Assembly (NCBI GenBank): GCA_038056915.1
Contig: JBBUEO010000014.1
Location: forward strand, 1 to 11,981
Length of the DNA: 11,981 bases
Reading direction: 5' to 3'
Origin: JBBUEO01 sp038056915
Lineage (GTDB): Bacteria > Patescibacteriota > UBA1384 > UBA12157 > JAENIV01
Below the pieces are notes generated by a model. It searched no databases. It was not told where the DNA came from and saw only the letters and a list, made by a program, of their open reading frames with translations. Each line of letters opens with the position of its first letter. Position 1 is the first letter of the stretch. This document shows, in pieces, positions 5,509 to 11,850 of this stretch. The translations under genes were made by a program, and so were the position numbers.

Positions 5509-8163
5509 ATGGAAAAGAAAACTTACAATATTAATGGGATGAGTTGTGCTTCCTGCGCGGTAAAGATTGAAAAAGCCCTTTTAAAAACACCGGGAGTTAA
5601 AAAAGCGGTGGTAAATTTTTTTATGCAGCAGGCGACGATTACCGGGAATTTTAAAGACGAGGATGTCAAGAAAGCGGTTGAGTCAGCTGGATACGAAATT
5701 TATCTACCAGAGAAAAACATCACCTCCGAGGTGATGTTAAATCGGTCGAAAGATTTGAATCATAGTGAACATAAAATGCATAGAATGCCATCTGGCGAAA
5801 TGATGGAGGGGGCAAGCCACGGAGAGCACGCGGAACACGCAAAGATGGAATCGGCCGCAGAAATCCGAACATTGAGAAATAAATTTCTTTTTGGAACTGT
5901 TATATCGGCGATTGTATTAATCTTGACTTATGCGATGTATTTTCCGATACTAAAAAACATTAATGCACAAATTCTGAATTATCTGATGCTTATACTCTCA
6001 ACACCGGTTCAAATCTGGCTAGGCTGGCAGTTTTATCGGGGGACATGGCGGGGAATAAAACATTTTTCCGCCAATATGGATACTTTGATTGCTGTGGGAA
6101 CTACAGCCGCTTATCTGTACTCAACAGCNNNNNNNNNNNNNNNNNNNNNNNNNNNNNNNNNNNNNNNNNNNNNNNNNNNNNNNNNNNNNNNNNNNNNNNN
6201 NNNNNNNNNNNNNNNNNNNNNNNNNNNNACCGGCGAATCAATGCCAATTGAAAAAAAGAAGGGAGATGAGGTTATCGGCGCGACAATGAATAAAACCGGC
6301 AGTTTTGAGTATCGAGCAACTAAAGTTGGCGCAAAAACGGCTTTAGCTCAAATTATTAAATTAGTTCAAGAGGCCCAAGGATCAAAAGCACCGATACAAA
6401 AACTGGCGGACTCAATTTCGGGTATTTTTGTGCCTATAGTCATTGCAATTGCGATTATTGCTTTTGTGGTTTGGATGATTTTTGGACCAGCACCGGCATT
6501 TACTTTTGCTTTAGTGACTTTTGTAACAGTTTTGATTATTGCTTGTCCATGCGCGCTGGGTTTGGCGACACCGACGGCAATCTTGGTGGGTACGGGTTTG
6601 GGGGCGGAAAATGGTATATTGATTCGCGATGCGGAAAAATTGGAGATTTTTCATAAAGTCAACACAATTGTTTTTGATAAAACTGGGACTCTGACAAAGG
6701 GAAAGCCAGAAGTCACAAATATTGCAGTGGTAAGCAGTAAACACGAAGAAAAGGAAATACTTAAATTTGCCGCCAGTATTGAAAAGGGCTCGGAGCATCC
6801 ATTGGCAGAGGCAATTGTAAAGTTCGCCGAAACAAAAAAAGTTGAGTTAATAAAATCGACTAAATTTAACGCCATCGCCGGCCACGGGGTTGAGGGAACA
6901 ATAGATTCTAAAGATATCTTTCTTGGAAATCGCAAGTTAATGGAACGCGAAAATGTATTGATTGATGCAAAGACAGAGAAGAAAATCCAAGATTTAGAAA
7001 ACGAAGGCAAAACGGTCATGCTTTTAGCTATCAATAAAGAAATTGCTGGACTTATCGCGGTTGCAGATACCCTAAAAGAACATTCTAAAGAAGCGATACA
7101 ACAGCTTCACAAGATAGGCATTAAGGTTATTATGATCACCGGTGATAACCAGCGGACGGCCAAGGCAATCGCCGGACAAGTCGGGATTGACGAGGTTTTA
7201 GCTGAAGTTCTTCCCGAAGACAAGGCGTTAAAAATAAAAGAGTTACAATCGGATATCGGTGGTCAAAAATCTGATCGTCAGGTAATTGCCATGGTCGGCG
7301 ACGGTATCAACGACGCCCCGGCACTTGCTCAAGCCGACATTGGGGTTGCCATTGGCTCGGGAACTGATGTGGCGATGGAAGCCGCTGACGTAACCCTCAT
7401 CGCTGATGATTTACGTAAAGTTCCGCAGGCAATTAAGCTTTCAAAAGCCACTATGCGAACGATCCGGGGAAATTTATTTTGGGCATTTATTTACAATATT
7501 TTAGGCATTCCGATTGCCGCTGGTATTTTATATCCATTTCTGGGCATAATGCTTTCGCCAATCATTGCTTCAGCGGCAATGGCCTTTTCGTCTTTGTTTG
7601 TGGTTATAAATTCCTTGCGATTAAAAAGTACTAAAAGTTTTCATACTCTTCAGATTCTATTAATTTTAGCCATCATCGGATCTTTAAGCGTGGCGATGGG
7701 CTTTATCGAATATCAAAGCAAGGATTTTCATCGAATTCAAGAAATCATTCAAAAGACTCAAGCCAAAGTTGTCCCGACAGAAAATTCATCGTCGGTTTTA
7801 GGACTAAAATTTACCAATAATGATTATCAGATCTTGCTAAATGATTCAAAAATGCCGATGACAGATGAGAAGATGAATCAATTTGCGGGGATGGATGTTT
7901 CGATGCCCTGTTGCGGTTTTGGCAAAACAATAGCTAATTTCCCTGACAACTGTCAATGTGGACATCACTTAGCCAGCTACGGCTTAATTAAAAAAATGGT
8001 CAAAGCTAATTTACCGCGCCAACGAATTCAAATCGAAGTCCAACGTTGGACAGATTATTTTTTCCCGAAAGAAGCAATTGCCGAAGAATTACAAACCAGC
8101 GGATTATCACAGACCGAAATCAATAATGCTTTACAAATATTAAATAGTAAGGGAGGATGTTAA
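5509..8163 (+). CDS. copA: Cu(I)-exporting P1B-type ATPase with extra C-terminal helix and Cys/His domain, internal gap
   Basis: Start set at ATG 5509 (AAAGG at 5500-5504). An in-frame ATG at 5470 would overlap the dehydrogenase. Numbering below counts the N-run. The N-terminal HMA domain has M-S-C-A-S-C (Cys13, Cys16), followed by a Met/His-rich linker (residues 85-113). After the gap come TGES, the ion-binding CPC (around Cys346), DKTGT (Asp390, phosphorylated), SEHPLAEA, GDGINDAP, and Y-N and M-A-x-S-S in the last two core helices, the P1B-1 copper signature. The normal ATPase ends near residue 706 (SLRLK). Here about 178 residues follow: a further hydrophobic helix (about 713-733), then a domain with Cys801-Cys802, Cys815, Cys817, His819-His820 and a terminal Cys884. 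An extra helix should place this domain outside the membrane. The gap removes helices and part of the A-domain. Confidence 0.95.
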   Translation: MEKKTYNINGMSCASCAVKIEKALLKTPGVKKAVVNFFMQQATITGNFKDEDVKKAVESAGYEIYLPEKNITSEVMLNRSKDLNHSEHKMHRMPSGEMMEGASHGEHAEHAKMESAAEIRTLRNKFLFGTVISAIVLILTYAMYFPILKNINAQILNYLMLILSTPVQIWLGWQFYRGTWRGIKHFSANMDTLIAVGTTAAYLYSTXXXXXXXXXXXXXXXXXXXXXXXXXXXXXXXXXXTGESMPIEKKKGDEVIGATMNKTGSFEYRATKVGAKTALAQIIKLVQEAQGSKAPIQKLADSISGIFVPIVIAIAIIAFVVWMIFGPAPAFTFALVTFVTVLIIACPCALGLATPTAILVGTGLGAENGILIRDAEKLEIFHKVNTIVFDKTGTLTKGKPEVTNIAVVSSKHEEKEILKFAASIEKGSEHPLAEAIVKFAETKKVELIKSTKFNAIAGHGVEGTIDSKDIFLGNRKLMERENVLIDAKTEKKIQDLENEGKTVMLLAINKEIAGLIAVADTLKEHSKEAIQQLHKIGIKVIMITGDNQRTAKAIAGQVGIDEVLAEVLPEDKALKIKELQSDIGGQKSDRQVIAMVGDGINDAPALAQADIGVAIGSGTDVAMEAADVTLIADDLRKVPQAIKLSKATMRTIRGNLFWAFIYNILGIPIAAGILYPFLGIMLSPIIASAAMAFSSLFVVINSLRLKSTKSFHTLQILLILAIIGSLSVAMGFIEYQSKDFHRIQEIIQKTQAKVVPTENSSSVLGLKFTNNDYQILLNDSKMPMTDEKMNQFAGMDVSMPCCGFGKTIANFPDNCQCGHHLASYGLIKKMVKANLPRQRIQIEVQRWTDYFFPKEAIAEELQTSGLSQTEINNALQILNSKGGC
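6129..6228. other. Assembly gap (100 N) inside copA
   Basis: Exactly 100 N between NMDTLIAVGTTAAYLYS and TGESMP. In related copper ATPases about 95-130 residues separate these motifs, so about 285 bases or more are missing. The retained frame is coincidental or results from a placeholder length. Confidence 0.95.
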
Positions 8164-8384
8164 TGTTTGATTTAATTAATATCGTCTCTGCTCATGCCAA
8201 CGACCAAGACTGGTCAAGCATGATGCAAAACTACGGAGGTCATATGGGGATGATGAATTATATGTTTAGCATGGGCGGCGCCTGGGGCTGGACAGCGATG
8301 ATTTTTGGTTGGATTTTTGGCATTTTGGTTTTGCTCGCCTTAATCCTTTTGATTGTCTGGCTTATCAAACAAATCCAAAAGTAA
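8163..8384 (+). CDS. Met/His-rich mini membrane protein
   Basis: A 73-residue protein. ATG 8163 is preferred over ATG 8157 because GGGAGG (8151-8156) ends six bases before 8163 but directly abuts 8157. The start overlaps the copA stop by one base (TAATG), so translation is probably coupled. The N-terminal half contains a Met/His-rich stretch (S-M-M-Q-N-Y-G-G-H-M-G-M-M-N-Y-M), then one strong membrane helix (about residues 44-68) and a short basic tail. Met/His clusters bind Cu(I) outside the membrane in several copper proteins, and small one-helix Met-rich proteins often accompany copper pumps. I cannot name a family. A copper-binding accessory role to CopA is an inference from composition and coupling. 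Confidence 0.75.
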   Translation: MFDLINIVSAHANDQDWSSMMQNYGGHMGMMNYMFSMGGAWGWTAMIFGWIFGILVLLALILLIVWLIKQIQK

Positions 8385-8423
8385 AATCCGACGAATTTTA
8401 ATCACGAATAAAAACTAATATAT

Positions 8424-9308
8424 ATGGAGCAGACTTCAACAACCTTTTTGGGAGCTTCAGTCATAGCATCTTTTTTAGGCGGGATGTTAGCTTTTTTAGC
8501 GCCGTGTTGTGTGAGTTTTCTATTTCCAGCTTATTTTGCCTCGGCCTTCCGGATTAAATCAAAAATATTTCAGATGACTTTGATTTATTTTCTTGGGCTT
8601 GCTTTAGTTTTAGTGCCGGTTGGTTTGGGGGTGACAGCCTTAAGTTTGACTATTAGCCGCTATCATGACGAAGTTTTCATTATCGGTGGGGTATTTTTAA
8701 TTATTTTGGCGGTTATGACAATTTTTGGCAAAACCTTTCCTATGCCTTTCAAAATTAAACCAGATTTCCAAAAAAGTGATCCGTTATCCATTTTTATTTT
8801 AGGAATACTTTCAGGCGCCGCCAGTTCCTGTTGTACCCCGGTTCTGGTGGGAGTTTTAACCATCACCGCTTTATCCGGGACTTTTTTATATGCATTAATT
8901 CTTTCTCTTACCTATGTTTTAGGAATGGTTTTCCCCTTATTTTTACTTTCTTATTTTTGGGATAAATATAATTTTTCACGCTGGAAGCTTTTGCAAGGCA
9001 AACTTTTTGAATTTAAATTTTTGGGTAAAAAATATTTCCTTCACTCCTCCCATCTTATCGCCGCCATAATTTTGGTTGGGATGGGAATTTTAATAATTAC
9101 TCTTGCTTTAGCTGGTAAAACTTGGACCTCGGCGGCCTATTTGAGAAAAATGACTAGTTTTTTTGGGACAATTACCACTTTTGTGCTTGAAAAAAGCCAA
9201 TTTATTCCCGAATATATTTGGATAATTTTGGTGATTATAATAATAACCTTAATTATCTGGAAATCGTTTCGGGTTGGAAAAGCAAAAAATAGAAAGGATA
9301 ATCAATGA
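8424..9308 (+). CDS. CcdA/DsbD-type thiol-electron transfer membrane protein with doubled cysteines
   Basis: A 294-residue polytopic protein of the CcdA/DsbD transmembrane family, with the two internal repeats of the fold. The helix-1 motif is A-P-C-C-V-S-F-L-F-P-A-Y (Cys28-Cys29) and the partner motif is S-S-C-C-T-P-V-L-V-G (Cys136-Cys137). CcdA passes electrons from cytoplasmic thioredoxin to thiols outside the membrane. Normally one cysteine sits in each motif, but here both are vicinal pairs, which may add metal binding or change redox behaviour. A poorly conserved insertion (about residues 180-215) and extra C-terminal helices follow. No Shine-Dalgarno is visible before ATG 8424. The stop overlaps the DUF1573 start by four bases (ATGA). 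In this operon it could keep exported copper-binding cysteines reduced, such as those of the CopA tail. Confidence 0.85.
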   Translation: MEQTSTTFLGASVIASFLGGMLAFLAPCCVSFLFPAYFASAFRIKSKIFQMTLIYFLGLALVLVPVGLGVTALSLTISRYHDEVFIIGGVFLIILAVMTIFGKTFPMPFKIKPDFQKSDPLSIFILGILSGAASSCCTPVLVGVLTITALSGTFLYALILSLTYVLGMVFPLFLLSYFWDKYNFSRWKLLQGKLFEFKFLGKKYFLHSSHLIAAIILVGMGILIITLALAGKTWTSAAYLRKMTSFFGTITTFVLEKSQFIPEYIWIILVIIIITLIIWKSFRVGKAKNRKDNQ

Positions 9309-9793
9309 AAACAATTTTAACTTTGGCAGGAGGGATCATTATTTTGGGCTTAATAATTTTAGGTTTTGCGGTAATGGGGAATAACAAAAAACAGGTGGCT
9401 GGTTACAAAAGTGACGATCCTAACGCCCCAAAACTGGAAATTGCTGAGAAAAGATTTGATTTTGGAAAGATTACTCTACAGGATATCGCCAAACACGAGT
9501 TCAAATTAAAAAACACTGGTAAAAATCCGCTGGTGATTTATGACATAATGACCTCTTGCCACTGCACTTCGGCAAAATTAAAAGTTCCCGGTCAAGCTGA
9601 TTCACCGGAATTTACGATGGGAATGAGCGACTGGAATGAGGAAATTCCGCCCGAGATTGAGGGCATTATTGAAGTTGTTTATACGCCAGCGACAATGCCT
9701 GTTTCGGGTAAGATTAGTCGGGTGGTAACTTTTAATACTAATGATCCCAATAATCAGCACCTTCAGCTTGAAATTATCGCCGAGGTTGAATAG
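9305..9793 (+). CDS. Membrane-anchored DUF1573-family protein
   Basis: A 162-residue protein with an N-terminal anchor helix (about residues 4-24) and an Ig-like DUF1573 domain. Family signs are F-D-F-G-K-I near the domain start, F-K-L-K-N-T-G, a Cys motif T-S-C-H-C-T (Cys85, His86, Cys87, where the family more often has C-G-C) and a final F-N-T-N-D-P. The function of DUF1573 is not settled. The conserved C-x-C is commonly suspected of redox or metal binding. The start ATG 9305 has AAAGGA at 9293-9298 and overlaps the CcdA-like stop, so the two proteins are probably made together and may exchange electrons or copper outside the membrane. It is the last gene of the copper operon. I see no clear terminator immediately after it. 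Confidence 0.85.
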   Translation: MKTILTLAGGIIILGLIILGFAVMGNNKKQVAGYKSDDPNAPKLEIAEKRFDFGKITLQDIAKHEFKLKNTGKNPLVIYDIMTSCHCTSAKLKVPGQADSPEFTMGMSDWNEEIPPEIEGIIEVVYTPATMPVSGKISRVVTFNTNDPNNQHLQLEIIAEVE

Positions 9794-9807
9794 ATTACAG
9801 TTTCAGT

Positions 9808-9905
9808 TTTTTAAGGATCACTTTTGAACTTCTAAGGTGTGGATATCTTTTATATTCAAGAGGATCTAAAAGGCTATTTTTAAGGTTAAAATTGCTTTTT
9901 TAAGG
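9808..9905 (+). repeat. Recurring TTTTTAAGG motif in intergenic DNA
   Basis: TTTTTAAGG occurs at 9808-9816, 9877-9885 and 9897-9905, and again at 10350-10358 in the terminator loop. The stretch 9794-9924 has no convincing gene. It also contains a weak A/T hairpin (7-bp arms 9896-9902 and 9908-9914) flanked by ATTGC on both sides. Confidence 0.5.
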
Positions 9906-9924
9906 AGTAAAAAAATTGCTCCTC

Positions 9925-9953
9925 TTGACAAAAGAGACGCCCCTTCTGATAAT
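9925..9953 (+). promoter_or_regulatory. Strong sigma70-like promoter of the leader/66-aa protein unit
   Basis: Perfect -35 TTGACA (9925-9930), a 17-base spacer and -10 GATAAT (9948-9953, five of six). The predicted start near 9960 gives a leader of about 158 bases before the ATG at 10118. Confidence 0.75.
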
Positions 9954-9960
9954 AGATATG

Positions 9961-9978
9961 TAACCTGATTACAGGTTA
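9961..9978. repeat. Perfect 7-bp inverted repeat at the predicted transcription start
   Basis: TAACCTG-ATTA-CAGGTTA. Placed at about +1 to +18, it could be a repressor operator or the first hairpin of the leader RNA. Confidence 0.7.
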
Positions 9979-9989
9979 GAAGAATAGTC

Positions 9990-10055
9990 GTCCCGCACAA
10001 CTCCTTTCTGCTTATTGAACTACGTTCAATCACGCAGAAGCGTCGTGAGCGGGAC
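9990..10055 (+). promoter_or_regulatory. Leader RNA hairpin P1
   Basis: Nested arms are GTCCCGC (9990-9996) with GCGGGAC (10049-10055), TTCTGC (10006-10011) with GCAGAA (10034-10039), and ATTGAAC (10014-10020) with GTTCAAT (10024-10030) closing a three-base loop. The left side includes CTCCTTTC (10001-10008), which is also exactly complementary to bases 10101-10108 of the downstream ribosome site. Pairing was seen by eye; folding energy was not computed. Confidence 0.75.
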
Positions 10056-10099
10056 TTCCTGAACTTTCTTTCTGCTATCGCAGAAGCGAAATTCAGGAG
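10056..10099 (+). promoter_or_regulatory. Leader RNA hairpin P2
   Basis: Arms TCCTGAA (10057-10063) with TTCAGGA (10092-10098), TTTC (10065-10068) with GAAA (10088-10091), and TTCTGC (10070-10075) with GCAGAA (10080-10085) closing a TATC loop. Its TTTCTGC...GCAGAAGCG core repeats that of P1, so the two hairpins look like related copies. It ends two bases before the Shine-Dalgarno. Confidence 0.75.
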
Positions 10100-10101
10100 C
10101 G

Positions 10102-10113
10102 AAAGGAGGTGAT
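10102..10113 (+). promoter_or_regulatory. Extended Shine-Dalgarno
   Basis: AAAGGAGGTGAT is complementary to twelve bases of the usual 16S rRNA 3' tail. GGAGG ends eight bases before the ATG at 10118. It fixes that start and implies high translation when exposed. Confidence 0.9.
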
Positions 10114-10117
10114 TTAA

Positions 10118-10318
10118 ATGGCATATTCAGTTCAGTCTAAAAAGACTGGCGAGACCTATTATCTTCATTCCAAAGATGTTACTTTGCGCGGCGGCCGCAA
10201 GCAAACGATTTATTACTTTGCCCGGACCGAAAAGGAAGGTGTTTTGGATGATTTACCAACTGGCTACGCGGTGATGGAAAACAGCCGAACAGGTCTCCCC
10301 ATGCTTAAAAAAGCCTAA
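10118..10318 (+). CDS. Conserved-looking 66-residue basic protein, unknown
   Basis: A 66-residue soluble protein, basic at both ends and without cysteine. It opens M-A-Y-S-V-Q-S-K-K-T-G, has a central L-R-G-G-R-K-Q-T-I-Y-Y-F-A segment and ends T-G-L-P-M-L-K-K-A. The style, short beta strands with conserved-looking Lys/Arg and aromatic residues, suggests a small nucleic-acid or ribosome-associated protein, but I cannot name a family. I recall similar small hypothetical proteins in CPR and other bacteria. It stands alone: its own promoter, a structured leader, a twelve-base ribosome site and a terminator just after the stop. This layout implies an abundant and tightly controlled product. It is not obviously part of the copper system. 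Confidence 0.85.
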   Translation: MAYSVQSKKTGETYYLHSKDVTLRGGRKQTIYYFARTEKEGVLDDLPTGYAVMENSRTGLPMLKKA

Positions 10319-10337
10319 AAACAAAATATAAATTTTT

Positions 10338-10384
10338 AAGAAAACTCGCTTTTTAAGGAAATTTTTCCCAAAGCGGGTTTTCTT
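10338..10384 (+). terminator. Rho-independent-type terminator
   Basis: A 15-base arm (10338-10352) pairs with 10370-10384 with a single G:U wobble. The arms carry a CTCGC/GCGGG core and end in TTTTCTT. The loop contains a smaller GGAAA/TTTCC stem. It lies 19 bases after the 66-residue gene and may work in both directions because the left arm is A-rich. Confidence 0.8.
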
Positions 10385-10432
10385 GTGATTAGAGGTTCAA
10401 AAAACGCCAAGTTAAAATCTTCCAAATTCTGC

Positions 10433-10461
10433 TTGACGAAAAGTATTTTTACTGGTAGAGT
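10433..10461 (+). promoter_or_regulatory. Promoter of the polysaccharide genes
   Basis: -35 TTGACG (10433-10438), 17-base spacer, and -10 TAGAGT (10456-10461) preceded by TGG as an extended -10. The predicted start near 10468 coincides with the AGGAG ribosome site (10468-10472), so the leader would be only about 12 bases. Confidence 0.65.
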
Positions 10462-10479
10462 ATTCCCAGGAGACTCAAA

Positions 10480-11838
10480 TTGAAACGGTCAACCCTTATT
10501 TTTAGTTTTTTGTTAATCCCGGTTGATATGGCAATGATTATTTTAGCCTTTATTTTATCCTATAAATTTCGGCTCTATTTTGAAATTGTCCCCGCTCTAT
10601 ATATTGAACCATTCAAAGAATATATTAAATTTGTTTTTTTAACTTTACCGGGATGGCTAATTGTATTTGCTTTAAGCGGACTTTATTCTATTTCAGAGAG
10701 AACCCGACCCTTACAGCAATTTGGTAAAATTTTTGTTGCATCAACGGCGGCGATTGCAATTGTGATGGCCTGGATTTTTTTAAGTCGAACATTCTTTTTC
10801 TCAAGACTAATTATTGCCTTTTCTTGGATCTTATCGATAATCACGGTGGCGGCCGGCCGTTATCTTATGCGTAATATTGAAATTTTTTGTTATCGTTTTG
10901 GAATTGGCATCCATCGGGTAATTGTTTTAAGCGGCGGCGGTTCGGCTAAACTGATTGTGGCGGAAATTCGCCGAAATCAAAAATTAGGCTATCGATTAGT
11001 AAAGATTATTAATGCCGAGGCAATTGATAAATTAACCCAAATATTAAAAAGAAATCCTGCCGATGAAATGATTATTGCCAATGCCACTTTAGGAGAAAAG
11101 CAAATTTTTAAAGTTTTAGAATTCTGTCGACATAATCATCTCGGTTTTAAAATGACACCAAATGCATTTTTGCTTCAGTCATCTCATGTCGATATCCAAC
11201 AGTTAGCCGGCATGCCAATTTTGGAGTTTAAACGAACGCCGCTGGATGGTTGGGGAAAAATTATCAAAAGATTAGTTGATTTATTGGGTTCCTTGATTCT
11301 GCTGATTATTTTTTCACCAGTGATTGTTATAGTGGCAATATTGGTTAAATTAACCTCTCGTGGTCCAATATTTTTTTGTCAAGAAAGAGTTGGACTGGAA
11401 AAAAATTTTATCTTTTATAAATTTCGCACTATGAGAGAAGATGCTTGGAAAGAGCATTCAAAATTAATGAAAAAACATGGTTTAATGTTTAAACTTAAAA
11501 AAGATCCTCGATTAAGTCCGGTTGGGGGATTTTTGAGACGGACCAGTCTTGATGAACTGCCGCAGTTTTGGAATGTTTTACGCGGCAATATGAGCTTAAT
11601 TGGACCGCGACCGCCAATGCCGGAAGAGGTCGCCCATTATAATAATTTTCAAAAAAAACGTCTGGGAGTAAAACCGGGGATTACCGGTCTTTGGCAGGTT
11701 TCCGGACGTTCTGATTTATCGTTTGACGAATGGGTTAGGTTGGACGCATATTATATTGAGAATTGGTCCTTATGGCTTGATTTTCAAATTATTTTAAAAA
11801 CCGCCTGGGTGGTGATTAAAGGGCGAGGAGCATATTAA
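10480..11838 (+). CDS. Polyprenyl-phosphate glycosyl-1-phosphate transferase (WcaJ/EpsE-like)
   Basis: A 452-residue polytopic initiating transferase for exopolysaccharide or surface glycan synthesis. It moves a sugar phosphate from a nucleotide sugar to undecaprenyl phosphate at the inner face of the membrane. It has four or five N-terminal helices (about residues 8-130), a Rossmann-like middle domain (about 144-230, with S-G-G-G-S), a membrane segment (about 265-290) and the bacterial sugar-transferase domain. Catalytic motifs are visible: F-Y-K-F-R-T-M (312-318), K-D-P-R-L-S-P-V-G-G-F-L-R-R-T-S-L-D-E-L-P-Q with the Asp358-Glu359 dyad, L-I-G-P-R-P, and P-G-I-T-G-L-W-Q-V-S-G-R. The start is TTG at 10480, supported by AGGAG at 10468-10472 with seven-base spacing. 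The donor sugar is not deducible. A glycosyltransferase starts 12 bases downstream. Confidence 0.95.
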   Translation: MKRSTLIFSFLLIPVDMAMIILAFILSYKFRLYFEIVPALYIEPFKEYIKFVFLTLPGWLIVFALSGLYSISERTRPLQQFGKIFVASTAAIAIVMAWIFLSRTFFFSRLIIAFSWILSIITVAAGRYLMRNIEIFCYRFGIGIHRVIVLSGGGSAKLIVAEIRRNQKLGYRLVKIINAEAIDKLTQILKRNPADEMIIANATLGEKQIFKVLEFCRHNHLGFKMTPNAFLLQSSHVDIQQLAGMPILEFKRTPLDGWGKIIKRLVDLLGSLILLIIFSPVIVIVAILVKLTSRGPIFFCQERVGLEKNFIFYKFRTMREDAWKEHSKLMKKHGLMFKLKKDPRLSPVGGFLRRTSLDELPQFWNVLRGNMSLIGPRPPMPEEVAHYNNFQKKRLGVKPGITGLWQVSGRSDLSFDEWVRLDAYYIENWSLWLDFQIILKTAWVVIKGRGAY

Positions 11839-11850
11839 ATTAATTTCAAA

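Noticed and set aside
8157..8162. ATG 8157 as start of the Met/His-rich mini protein
   Set aside because: The GGGAGG ribosome site directly abuts it, leaving no spacing. ATG 8163 has six bases.
9896..9914. A/T hairpin as the terminator of the copper operon
   Set aside because: The seven-pair stem is only A:T and lies about 100 bases after the stop. It is too weak to call, though it could still have some effect.
9922..9936. Inverted repeat CTCTT-GACAA-AAGAG overlapping the -35 box
   Set aside because: Five-base arms that largely follow from the TTGACA sequence itself. Not distinguishable from chance.
9794..10117. tRNA, CRISPR array or attachment site in the long intergenic region
   Set aside because: No cloverleaf with CCA-type acceptor, no regularly spaced repeats and no flanking direct duplications. 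The hairpins read best as an mRNA leader.
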